The notes under the pieces: model-generated
The model's database searches: none
What the model was told of the DNA's origin: nothing
What the model saw: only the letters and a program-made list of their open reading frames with translations
Program-made: the position numbers and the translations under genes
Shown here: in pieces, positions 35,230-42,465 of the stretch
How the letters are laid out: each line of letters opens with the position of its first letter
How positions within the stretch are numbered: position 1 is the first letter of the stretch
Source of the DNA: CAIYQJ01 sp963717255
GTDB lineage: Bacteria; Chloroflexota; Limnocylindria; Limnocylindrales; CSP1-4
Length of the DNA: 64,000 bases
Assembly (NCBI GenBank): GCA_963717255.1
Contig: CAVQVT010000010.1
Coordinates: forward strand, 1 to 64,000
Direction of reading: 5' to 3'

Positions 35230-36582
35230 ATGCCTCGCCTGACGCGCAGGATCTTCACCGATCTCGCGATCTGGATGATCGGGTTCGGCCTCGCGATCGG
35301 GCTCGTCTTCCCGCCGTTCTGCCTCATCGTCGGACTGCCGGCCGACCGCGTGCTGACGCTCGGCTTCTTCGCCGCGACCGTCGCGGCCGGCCTGCTCGTC
35401 GGAGCGGTGAACTGGCTGCTCGCACGGCTCGTCGTCGGTCGGCGGCTCCGGCTGCTCGCCGACCGGATGGGGGTGGTCGAGGGCCGGCTGGCCGACGCGG
35501 TCTTCACGCACGACTGGACCGGCTGCGACCCGGCGACCTGCGCGCTGCCCGTCGACTCGGACGACGAGGTGGGAGCAAGCTCGGCCGCCTTCAACCGTCT
35601 CATCGGGACACTCGCACGAACGCACGCGATCGAGGCTTCGATGCGATCCTTTGGCGCCGTGCTCTCCAGCCGGTTCGAGCTCGACGCGCTCGGGGGCGCC
35701 GCTCTCGACGAGCTCCTCCGCTACACCGGGGCACGGGCCGGGGCGATCCTCGTCGTCCGGGACGACGCGCTCGAGCCGCTCGCGAGCCACGGCCTGCGGG
35801 ACGTGGCCGCCCTCCCCGACAACGACCACGTCCGACGCGCCCTCCGGACCGGCCTGATCGACTCGCTCGCCGTCGAGCCGTCCGCGCTCGTCGTGGACTC
35901 GCTGCTCCTCGGACAGCCGGCGCGCGAGATGCTCGTCGCCTCGTTCGCCTTCAAGGGGGTCCCGCTCGGCGCGATCGTCCTCGCGACGCCCGCGGCGTTC
36001 GACCCGGACGCCGCGCGCCTCCTGGAGCAGTTCCGCGCCGACCTCGGCCTCGCGGTCAACAACGCCCTCGCGCACGACCGGCTCGAGCGGCTCGCCGCCG
36101 TGGACCCGCTGACCGACGCGTACAACCGCCGGTTCGGCATCGGACGTCTCCGCGAGGAGTTCAGCCGGGCCGTCCGCGCGGAGGCGCCGCTCGGCGTCCT
36201 CATGTTCGACATCGACCATTTCAAGGCGGTCAACGACACGTACGGCCACCTCGTCGGCGACCGCGTCCTGCGTGGCGTCGCCCGCGCCGCCCGCCGCGTG
36301 ATCCGCGACGGCGATGTCCTCGTCCGGTACGGCGGCGAGGAGTTCCTGGTGCTCCTGCCGGGCGCCGGCGCGGACGACGTGCGGCAGATCGGCGAGCGCG
36401 TCAGGCGTGCGGTCGGCGAGACCGAGGTCCTCGACGGTGACCAGCGGGTCACCGTCAGCGTCAGCGTCGGCGGTGCGACATATCGGGACGTGCTCGCGTC
36501 GCCGGAGGGGCTCGTCGCGGCGGCCGACGACGCCTTGTACGAGGCGAAGGTCGCCGGCAGGAACCGGCTGGTCGTCGCGTAG
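35230..36582 (+). CDS. Diguanylate cyclase: membrane anchor, GAF-like sensor and GGEEF
   Basis: 450 residues. Two N-terminal membrane helices (about 12-32 and 38-60) are followed by a HAMP-like stretch, then a GAF-like domain (about 145-290). The C-terminal GGDEF domain has the active-site loop YGGEEFLVLLPG (368-372), FDIDHFKAVNDTYGHLVGD before it, and an inhibitory-site RXXD (RDGD) five residues ahead of GGEEF. It should make c-di-GMP and be product-inhibited. An ATG at 35182 is possible, but the one at 35230 has GGGAG at a better distance. It is divergent from the sensor kinase. Confidence 0.93.
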   Translation: MPRLTRRIFTDLAIWMIGFGLAIGLVFPPFCLIVGLPADRVLTLGFFAATVAAGLLVGAVNWLLARLVVGRRLRLLADRMGVVEGRLADAVFTHDWTGCDPATCALPVDSDDEVGASSAAFNRLIGTLARTHAIEASMRSFGAVLSSRFELDALGGAALDELLRYTGARAGAILVVRDDALEPLASHGLRDVAALPDNDHVRRALRTGLIDSLAVEPSALVVDSLLLGQPAREMLVASFAFKGVPLGAIVLATPAAFDPDAARLLEQFRADLGLAVNNALAHDRLERLAAVDPLTDAYNRRFGIGRLREEFSRAVRAEAPLGVLMFDIDHFKAVNDTYGHLVGDRVLRGVARAARRVIRDGDVLVRYGGEEFLVLLPGAGADDVRQIGERVRRAVGETEVLDGDQRVTVSVSVGGATYRDVLASPEGLVAAADDALYEAKVAGRNRLVVA

Positions 36583-36606
36583 CCGGGTGGCGCGCCGGCG
36601 GCTGCC

Positions 36607-37239
36607 TCAGGCCGGCGAGACGATCACCTTGATGCCGTCCGCGCCTCCGCGACCCGGAAGGCCACGGCTGTCTCGGCCAGCGGGTCGATCGCGGTCACGA
36701 GGGTCGCGAGGTCCACCTCACCGCCTTCCGCCATGGCGATCGCGCGCGGGTAGGTCCCCGCGCAGCCGCCGCGCGATCCGGATCGTCAGGCCCTTGCGCC
36801 GCGAGGCCGACGCCGGGAAGGACGTCCGGTCGTCCGCGGGGATCCCCGCGACGACCACCTTCCCGCCGGGCCGCGCCGCCGCCAGCCGATGGGGGAGCCG
36901 CTCCGTCGCGACGATCCGCCTCGCCCCCCGCGTGCGGGCCGCCTGGACCGCGCACAGCCCGATCGGGCCGCATCCGAGCACGCCGACCGTCATCCCCTCG
37001 CGCACATGCCCGAGCTCGAGCGCGTGGGAGGCGACCGCCAGCGGCTCCAGCAGCGCCGCCTCCGCGGAGGTCATCCCCGCCGGCACCGGGAAGAGGCACC
37101 GGTCGGGCCAGGCCATGAGCTCCCGCGCGGCGCCGTCCGCGGCGCCGTGCCCCACGTGACGCACCGTCGGGCAGAGGTCGGGGCTCCCCTCGAGGCAGCG
37201 GTCGCACGCACCGCGGGGGATCGACGGGTCCGCCGCCAT
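36607..37239 (-). pseudogene. Decayed zinc-dependent alcohol dehydrogenase (MDR)
   Basis: The frame from MAADPSIPRGACDRCLEG contains the structural-zinc cysteines, then VPAGMTSAEAALLEPLAVASHALE and the NAD loop VLGCGPIGLCAVQAARTRGA, unmistakable MDR sequence. The first 90 residues with the catalytic Cys and His are missing. About 80 residues are deleted between PHRLAAA and PGGKVVVAG. The frame then breaks at KGLTIRIARR; homologous sequence (YPRAIAMAEGGEVDLATLV) resumes in another frame, and a second shift is needed to reach ADGIKVIVSPA and its stop at 36607. At least two frameshifts plus truncation mean it is not functional, unless the shifts are assembly errors. Confidence 0.8.
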
Positions 37240-37278
37240 GCCGCCGGCCCGTCGCCGGCCCTTTCGGCCGTCCCCCGG

Positions 37279-37284
37279 TACCCT
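37279..37284 (+). promoter_or_regulatory. Candidate -10 box (TACCCT) of a leaderless gene
   Basis: TACCCT ends 5 bases before a GTG at 37290 and 8 bases before the ATG at 37293. Confidence 0.45.
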
Positions 37285-37292
37285 TCCGGGTG

Positions 37293-38015
37293 ATGACGAC
37301 CGACACGCTACCCCTCCGCCACCTCCCTTTCGACGGCACCCGCAACGTCCGCGACGTCGGCGGGTACCCGACCCTCGACGGCCGCCGCATGCGCTGGCGG
37401 ACGCTGCTGCGCTCCGACGAGCTGACCCGGCTGCCGGCGGGCACAGTCGACGCACTGGTCGGCCTGGGTCTCCGCCAGGTGATCGACCTGCGCTGGCCCG
37501 AGGAGCTGTTGACCGCGCCGAACGACTTCCGGCGTGATCCGGTCGTCCGGTACACGAGCATCCCGCTCCTCGCGGACGACCCGACGCCCCATGCCGGCCT
37601 CGCCGGGATGTACCGCCACGTCCTCGACGCGCGCGCCCCGCAGCTCGCGGCGGTCGTGCGCGCGCTGCTCGCCGACGCCGGCCTTCCCGCGGTGATCGGC
37701 TGCGCCGCGGGCAAGGACCGGACCGGCGTGACGATCGCCCTCCTCCTGGACCTCTGCGGCGTGCCGCGGGACCTCATCGTCGAGGACTACGCGCTCTCGG
37801 CCGGCTTCTTCGCCTCGCCGGTCGCTCGCATCGAGCCGGACGACTGGCGCCACGGGAGGCTGATCGTGGACAGCCCGCCGGAGTTCATGGACTCGGCGCT
37901 CGCGCACCTGGACGCCGTCCACGGCGGGGCACGGCGGCTCCTCCAGGAGCAGGGGATCACCGACGCGGAGCTGGACGATCTGGTCGACCGACTCACGGAG
38001 CCCTTCCCGGGCTGA
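37293..38015 (+). CDS. Tyrosine-specific protein phosphatase (Y_phosphatase3 family)
   Basis: 240 residues. FDGTRNVRDVGGYPTLDGRRMRWRTLLRSDEL at the N terminus and the P-loop CAAGKDRTG (Cys137 nucleophile, Arg143) are diagnostic of this bacterial phosphatase family, which acts on phosphotyrosine or phosphoinositides. The general acid is probably an Asp in VIDLRWPEELL or the nearby loop. No signal peptide is present, so it is cytoplasmic here. Two in-phase starts exist, GTG at 37290 and ATG at 37293. The gene is convergent with, and only 9 bases from, the next gene, and divergent from the alcohol dehydrogenase remnant. Confidence 0.92.
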   Translation: MTTDTLPLRHLPFDGTRNVRDVGGYPTLDGRRMRWRTLLRSDELTRLPAGTVDALVGLGLRQVIDLRWPEELLTAPNDFRRDPVVRYTSIPLLADDPTPHAGLAGMYRHVLDARAPQLAAVVRALLADAGLPAVIGCAAGKDRTGVTIALLLDLCGVPRDLIVEDYALSAGFFASPVARIEPDDWRHGRLIVDSPPEFMDSALAHLDAVHGGARRLLQEQGITDAELDDLVDRLTEPFPG

Positions 38016-38024
38016 CGGGCACGT

Positions 38025-39857
38025 TCAGCTCGGAGATGGACTCGCGCTCGGACTCGGGCTCGGAGCTGGGCTCGCGCTGGGCGTGACGCTCGGAGTCGGG
38101 CTCGCGGTCGGGCCCGGTCCCGGGGGCGTGCTCGCGCCGGGTCCCGTCCCCGGGCTGCTCCCCGCGGGCGCCGCCCCCGCCAGCCAGTCGAGGATGTTCG
38201 CAGTGAGCCGGTCGAAGCCCGCGGGCACCGCGTTCTCCGACGCGAAGTGCGGCTCCAGGCCCCACGTCCACCAGAAGGTCCCGCTCGCGAACGTCCGTCC
38301 GCCCGACGGGACCTGGGCGACCGCCGCCTGCGCCCGCGTGGCGTACCCCTCGTAGGCCCGGAGTCCCCGGTTCTCCGCCAGGAGTCGCAGGCCGGGCACC
38401 TTCGCGTAGTCGGAGAAGGTCCAGTCCACCTCGCCGCCCGCGATCCTGCCCAGGTTCGCCCCAGGTTCGATGTCGGTCCCCGCGAGGAGGTCGGCAGGCA
38501 CGGTCCGGGCGAGGTAGTAGGGGTGATACCCGGGGACGATGGCGCCGTACTGGACGCCGTAGAGCGCCTGCTCGGGCTTGCTGCGCGGTCCCGGCGTGCC
38601 GCACGGGAGGGCGCGGAACTCCTCGGCCGGCGGCTTCACCCCGCGCGGGCAGAGCTTCTTCATCGTCGGGTCGCGGGTGGCGTTCTTGTACAGGACGACG
38701 GTCCGGGGACCCGTGGCCGACGCGTCGCGGAACCGGACCTTCCAGTACCCGGTGTCGGCGGCGAAGACGCCAAGGCCCATGTCGCCCCGGGTGAGCACGT
38801 GGAGGTCCAGCCAGTCGCGCAGGGCGCCGCCCCAGTACTCGTCGTGGCCGCCGAAGATCGTCGCCTTCGGCACCGGCTGCGCCGTCGGCCGGATCGACAG
38901 GTCGTAGTCGGTCGTGTAGGTCACGTCGTAGCCGCGGCGCTCGAGCCACAGGGCGAACGGGATCTCGCCGCTGAACAGCTCGCCCATCCCGTCCTGGCGC
39001 GCGAACGGCCGGTCCAGGCTGACGGCGAACGCACGGCGCGCGCCCGGCGCGGGGCTGCCGATCCGGCTGGCGTACAGGCTGCTCCCGCCCCACGTGTTGT
39101 ACGCCTGCGAGTTCAGGGCCCCGCTGACGAAGAGGAACCGGCTGGCCCGCGTCGACCGGACGACGAACGGCACGTAGCTCTGGGCGCCGACCCCGCCGGA
39201 GGTCAGCTTCGCGAAGTACATCCCGCTCGGCCAGTCGGCGGCGATCCGCGCGCTGTACGTGTACGCCCACGTCGCGCGGACCATCATCGTGGACTTCTCG
39301 ACGACGGGCTTCGGCTGGCGACGACCCGGCAGCCACCCGGACCATCGCATCAGCTCGAACCGCGCGCCCACCCGGTAGATCTCGACGAGGTAGGCCGGGT
39401 CGTCCGTGCTCACGGCCAGGCGGAGGGTCTGGCCCGGGAGGTACGAGGGGGCGTCCGCGTAGCCGATCGCGAAGTGCGCGTCCGTCGACGGCTTCTGGAT
39501 CTGCCACGGCTCCGTGCCCTCGAACGCGATCGCCGGCCGGTTCATGACCAGCGTGGCGTCCTCGGTCTCGCCGGAGCCAGGGGTGGGCCGGGCGTCGGGG
39601 GAGCCGGTCGGAGACGGGGACGCGCTGGGGTCGGCCGAGCCCGACGGCGCGGGCGAGCCGGAGGCGGCCGGAGAGCCGGTCGGTGCGCCGGAGGGGGAAG
39701 GGGCCGACGACGGGGCGGGGGAGCCGAGCGCGGCGCCCGCACCGGCCCAGGCGGTGCCCCCGACGAACACGATGACCAGCCACGCGGCAGCCACGGCGGC
39801 CACTGCGGCCACGGTCGGCCGGCGGGAGCGCACGGGCGTCGGGAGGCGCGGTCGCAT
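38025..39857 (-). CDS. Secreted N,N-dimethylformamidase beta-subunit-like protein
   Basis: 610 residues. A hydrophobic segment near 14-38 is a signal peptide or anchor. A 60-residue Ser/Pro/Ala-rich linker follows. The core (about 95-565) shows SFLRGYADAPSYLPGQ-type strands, YSARIAADWPSGMYFAKLTS, NTWGGSSLY, a conserved IFGGHDEYWGGALRDWLDL block and TFWWTWGLEPHF, as in the large-subunit C-terminal domain of dimethylformamidase and similar secreted proteins of unknown activity. The last 50 residues are again a Ser-Pro/Ala-Pro repeat, and their DNA is a direct GC repeat. The role is perhaps extracellular and cell-wall associated; no enzyme activity is proven for such stand-alone proteins. Confidence 0.8.
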   Translation of the reverse strand: MRPRLPTPVRSRRPTVAAVAAVAAAWLVIVFVGGTAWAGAGAALGSPAPSSAPSPSGAPTGSPAASGSPAPSGSADPSASPSPTGSPDARPTPGSGETEDATLVMNRPAIAFEGTEPWQIQKPSTDAHFAIGYADAPSYLPGQTLRLAVSTDDPAYLVEIYRVGARFELMRWSGWLPGRRQPKPVVEKSTMMVRATWAYTYSARIAADWPSGMYFAKLTSGGVGAQSYVPFVVRSTRASRFLFVSGALNSQAYNTWGGSSLYASRIGSPAPGARRAFAVSLDRPFARQDGMGELFSGEIPFALWLERRGYDVTYTTDYDLSIRPTAQPVPKATIFGGHDEYWGGALRDWLDLHVLTRGDMGLGVFAADTGYWKVRFRDASATGPRTVVLYKNATRDPTMKKLCPRGVKPPAEEFRALPCGTPGPRSKPEQALYGVQYGAIVPGYHPYYLARTVPADLLAGTDIEPGANLGRIAGGEVDWTFSDYAKVPGLRLLAENRGLRAYEGYATRAQAAVAQVPSGGRTFASGTFWWTWGLEPHFASENAVPAGFDRLTANILDWLAGAAPAGSSPGTGPGASTPPGPGPTASPTPSVTPSASPAPSPSPSASPSPS

Positions 39858-40162
39858 CGTCGGTGATCCTGTCCCCGGTCACGGTCGGCGGTCGATCGAT
39901 GCACGTGCGCGACCGGTCGATCCGCGCGGTGCCGACCACGTCCCCGTCTGGGACGGTCCGGGCGGAGGATCGGGTGCGGAGGGGGCGGCGCCACGCCGCA
40001 GGTCTCCTCAGGACCCGAGTGTAGTCGGGCGCGCCGCTCGTCGCCCGCGAGCCGGCCGCGCACGGCCGCCCGAGAGCCGCAACCGCAGGGGCGCGGCGGC
40101 CGCGAGGTCCACCGCCCATGCCGGGGCCACCGGTCCGCCCGTGACCGGCTACGCTCGGGCCC
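39858..40162. other. Intergenic region without a recognisable gene (305 bp)
   Basis: Upstream of both divergent genes. I see a repeated CGGTCGATC near 39890 and 39917 but no small gene and no strong promoter for the secreted protein. CAGGAT, a weak -10 candidate, ends 8 bases before its ATG. Confidence 0.55.
40150..40155 (+). promoter_or_regulatory. Candidate -10 box (TACGCT) of a leaderless gene
   Basis: TACGCT ends 7 bases before the GTG at 40163 and no ribosome-binding site lies between. Confidence 0.5.
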
Positions 40163-40819
40163 GTGAACGTGGTCCCTCTCGCCCGGCTCGCCCGTGAGCG
40201 CCACCTCGACCCAGCCGCCTCGATCCCGGTCATGCGCGCCGTCCTCGAGCGGGAGGGGCTGCTCGTTGAAGACGGCGTGGACGGCGCGACCCTCTCCGTC
40301 GTCCGCCCGTTCCTCGATCGCGCGCTCGCGCTGACGTGCGGCCAGGCGGAGTGCGACGCGATCGCCTCGCGCCTGTGCGGCGGCTCGGCCGTCCACGTCG
40401 GCGCGCACCGGTGCTGCGTCTGCGGCGGCTCGGTCAACGAGCGCGCGCGTGCCCGGATCCACGCCGCGTGCCTCGCCGGCGGCGCGCGGCGGGTCGTGGT
40501 CGTGGGCGGGTCGCCGAGCGCTCGCGACGAGGTCGCCGCCGGGGGAGCGCGATGGGATCGCGCGATCGGCGGCCCGCCGGGGATCGAGTGGCGCTTCGTC
40601 GACGGCTCGGGGCGACACACGGAATCCGCGGCCCGCGCGAACATCGCATGGGCGGACCTCGTGGTGGTGTGGGTGCCGACACGGCTCGGCCACGCGGTCT
40701 CGGACCAGTACACGGGTGCGGCGCGGCATCCGCGGACCGCGGTGTGCACGCTGCGCGGGATCGGAGCGCTGGCGGACGCGATCGCGGGGGTGCTGGGGTG
40801 GGGTGCGGCCGGCGCGTGA
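40163..40819 (+). CDS. DUF2325-like protein with cysteine-rich linker
   Basis: 218 residues from a GTG. The N-terminal 55 residues are helical. Six cysteines cluster in the middle (CGQAEC, LCGG, CCVCGGS, AAC), probably a zinc site. The C-terminal 105 residues fit the DUF2325 pattern: a VVVVGGS strand, a GARWDRAIG segment, a WRFVDGSGRHTESAARANI segment that resembles the family's His-Asp-Gly loop, then WADLVVVWVPTRLGHAVSDQY, where the family has ADLV...SH. The function of DUF2325 proteins is not established; some are near mobile or defence genes. The assignment is by pattern and moderately sure. Confidence 0.6.
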   Translation: MNVVPLARLARERHLDPAASIPVMRAVLEREGLLVEDGVDGATLSVVRPFLDRALALTCGQAECDAIASRLCGGSAVHVGAHRCCVCGGSVNERARARIHAACLAGGARRVVVVGGSPSARDEVAAGGARWDRAIGGPPGIEWRFVDGSGRHTESAARANIAWADLVVVWVPTRLGHAVSDQYTGAARHPRTAVCTLRGIGALADAIAGVLGWGAAGA

Positions 40820-40876
40820 CCCGGTCGGGCCCGCGCGGGCCGGCCCGGACGCCCGGTATGCCGCCCCGACCGGCCG

Positions 40877-41308
40877 TCAGCCCTGCCCCGGCGCTCGCAG
40901 CAGTGCGTCGGTCGCCTCGTCCGGCGCGCCTCCGTAGAACCGGTCGAGCACCCGACCGAAGAGCGGCTCGTCCGGGTCGGCCCGCAGGAAGAGCGTCATG
41001 CTCGACCGCAGCTTCAGCGCGTCGATCGGTCCGAAGATGCCGTCTGCGGTCCGCCCATCGACCGAGAGCAGCAGCCCCGCGCACTCACGGAGGCGCGGCC
41101 CCAGGTCGGGGTGCGCGAGGTAGGCGCGGGCCTCGTCGAGCGAGCCGATCGCGTAGTGTCGCGCGGTCTCGCTCCGCCCCAGGCCCGCGATCTGCGGGAA
41201 GACGAACCACATCCAGTGGCTCGTCTTGCGGCCCAGCCGCAGCTCCGCGAGAACGTCGTCCCATACGGTCGCCTGCGCGCGGACGAAGCGCTCGAGGTCG
41301 AAGCCCAT
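40877..41308 (-). CDS. DUF1810 family protein
   Basis: 143 residues from the ATG at 41308 (a GTG at 41341 is also in frame). FDLERFVRAQATVWDDVLAELRLGRK, SHWMWFVFPQIAGLGRSETARHYAI, SLDEARAYLAHPDLGPRLRECA and DALKLRSSMTLF are the four conserved blocks of DUF1810, a small helical family of unknown function found widely in bacteria and yeast, where members resemble a calpastatin-like protein. The length is normal. A TACGAT box ends 6 bases before the ATG, which supports this start. It is downstream of the terminator at 41355-41386. Confidence 0.88.
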   Translation of the reverse strand: MGFDLERFVRAQATVWDDVLAELRLGRKTSHWMWFVFPQIAGLGRSETARHYAIGSLDEARAYLAHPDLGPRLRECAGLLLSVDGRTADGIFGPIDALKLRSSMTLFLRADPDEPLFGRVLDRFYGGAPDEATDALLRAPGQG

Positions 41309-41314
41309 GCGGGC

Positions 41315-41320
41315 ATCGTA
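41315..41320 (-). promoter_or_regulatory. Candidate -10 box (TACGAT) of the leaderless DUF1810 gene
   Basis: On the minus strand TACGAT ends 6 bases before the ATG at 41308. The intervening GCCCGC cannot bind the ribosome. Confidence 0.5.
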
Positions 41321-41354
41321 GGTCGAACGGTCGTCGGGCACGACGGTGATGCAC

Positions 41355-41386
41355 GAGGGGGCCGCAGCCGAGGGTGCGGCCCCCTC
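41355..41386 (-). terminator. Perfect 12-bp hairpin
   Basis: GAGGGGGCCGCA (41355-41366) pairs exactly with TGCGGCCCCCTC (41375-41386) around an 8-base loop. It lies 43 bases beyond the stop of the minus-strand gene at 41430-41714. No T-run. Confidence 0.7.
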
Positions 41387-41429
41387 AGGGCCATCGGCAG
41401 GTGCGGGCGCCGGCCCTGGCGGAGGTCGA

Positions 41430-41714
41430 TCAGTACGTCGCGGCGTCGGCCTCCTCGACGATCCACACCTGCGGTGCGCCGTCGACGCCGCCGCTCTCCA
41501 TCGCCGCGCGGAGCGACGGGTCCTGCGTGAACGCGAGTGCGCCCTCGAGCGTGGCGAAGTCGGTCACGATGACGAGCGTGTTCGGATCCGCCGCCGAGCG
41601 GTTCACGCTGTGGCCGGTGGCGCCGTACTGCTGCCGGACCGCCTGGTGCTCCGTGAAGACCGACAGCCACTGGTCGTAGTCGACCACGCGGTGCTGGACG
41701 ATCGCCTTCGCCAT
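41430..41714 (-). CDS. Dimeric alpha-beta barrel (ABM-like) small protein
   Basis: 94 residues. The opening MAKAIVQHRVVDYDQWLSVFTEHQAVRQQYG, SVNRSAADPNTLVIVTDFATLEGALAFTQDPSLRAAME and WIVEEADAATY reproduce the strand-helix-strand-strand-helix-strand plan of antibiotic-biosynthesis-monooxygenase-like proteins. The enzyme activity, if any, is unknown. It has an AAAGGGAG ribosome-binding site and a textbook sigma-70 promoter whose -10 box overlaps a palindrome, with a MarR gene divergent from it. It is therefore the likely MarR-controlled target. A strong terminator follows. Confidence 0.8.
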   Translation of the reverse strand: MAKAIVQHRVVDYDQWLSVFTEHQAVRQQYGATGHSVNRSAADPNTLVIVTDFATLEGALAFTQDPSLRAAMESGGVDGAPQVWIVEEADAATY

Positions 41715-41765
41715 GGGGACGCTCCCTTTCGAGTCCGCCGGTCTGTGGGCCGGTCTGAGTGTCCG

Positions 41766-41793
41766 ACTATATAGTTAGGCACCGTATTGTCAA
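41766..41793 (-). promoter_or_regulatory. Sigma-70 promoter with overlapping MarR-type palindrome
   Basis: On the minus strand a perfect TTGACA (41793-41788) is 16 bases from TATAGT (41771-41766). The palindrome ACTATATAGT at 41766-41775 covers the -10 box. A MarR gene starts 37 bases away on the other strand. Binding there would block this promoter. Confidence 0.75.
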
Positions 41794-41799
41794 GCCACG

Positions 41800-41805
41800 T
41801 ATCAT
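41800..41805 (+). promoter_or_regulatory. Candidate -10 box (TATCAT) of the leaderless MarR gene
   Basis: TATCAT ends 6 bases before the ATG at 41812, close to the palindrome at 41766-41775. Confidence 0.5.
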
Positions 41806-41811
41806 GCTGCC

Positions 41812-42288
41812 ATGACGAAGATCCGGCTGGCCGACGACTTCTACGACCAGACGCCCGACGCGAACGTCCTCGCGACCGAGGCGGTGATGAACACGATCCG
41901 CACCGCCGACCTGCTGTTCGACCGGATCGGACGCCTGCTCCGGCCCCTGGGCGTGAGCGCGGCCGGCGGCCTCGTCCTCGGGCTCCTCCGCGACGACGGG
42001 GCCCTGCCACCGTCCGAGCTGGGTCAGCGGCTCATCGTCACGCGCGCGACCGTGACCGGCGTCGTCGACTCGCTCGAGCGGCGCGGCTACGTGCGTCGCA
42101 CGCCCAACCCGGCAGACCGGCGCAGCCTCCTCGTCGAGCTCACGCCCGACGGCCGCCGCGTCGTGCAGGAGGTCCGGACCCTCATCCATCGGAACGAGAG
42201 GTCGTGGATGAGCCCGCTCTCGGACGACGACCTCCGCGCGTACATCGAGCTGCACCACCGGATCCAGGAGGGCGTGGGAGACGAGTAG
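41812..42288 (+). CDS. MarR-family transcriptional regulator
   Basis: 158 residues. The winged helix-turn-helix is complete: LPPSELGQRLIVTRATVTGVVDSLERRGYVRR, then NPADRRSLLVELTPDGRRVV (the wing). The flanking helices form the dimer. MarR proteins bind palindromes of 10-20 bp and are released by small phenolic or oxidative ligands. The ACTATATAGT palindrome 37 bases upstream covers the promoter of the divergent ABM-like gene and is near this gene's own TATCAT box, so both genes are likely repressed together. Confidence 0.93.
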   Translation: MTKIRLADDFYDQTPDANVLATEAVMNTIRTADLLFDRIGRLLRPLGVSAAGGLVLGLLRDDGALPPSELGQRLIVTRATVTGVVDSLERRGYVRRTPNPADRRSLLVELTPDGRRVVQEVRTLIHRNERSWMSPLSDDDLRAYIELHHRIQEGVGDE

Positions 42289-42315
42289 GGGAGAAGTGGC
42301 TCCCGGCACCGCCGC

Positions 42316-42456
42316 CTACGGTCCGGTGCACGTCCCCGTCACGTCGGTCTGGACCCCCGCCGACAGGGTGACGTCCTGGCAGGCGGGAGCCGTGTAGCCG
42401 GCGACGGGACCGAAGCAGACGCGGTGGAGGCCCGTGCCGCGTTGCGGTGCCGACAC
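42316..42456 (-). pseudogene. Orphan C-terminal fragment of a secreted beta-sandwich protein
   Basis: A 46-codon frame from a possible GTG at 42456 reads GLHRVCFGPVAGYTAPACQD, then VTLSAGVQTDVTGTCTGP and a stop at 42316. FGPVAGY-TAPACQ-VTL-AG-T-VTGT is the repeating pattern of carboxypeptidase-regulatory-like or adhesin beta-sandwich repeats, normally part of much longer secreted proteins. An in-frame stop lies 15 bases before the GTG, and the neighbouring flippase gene ends at 42466. It looks like the tail of a lost gene, although a tiny independent gene cannot be excluded. Confidence 0.45.
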
Positions 42457-42465
42457 GCACCGCCC

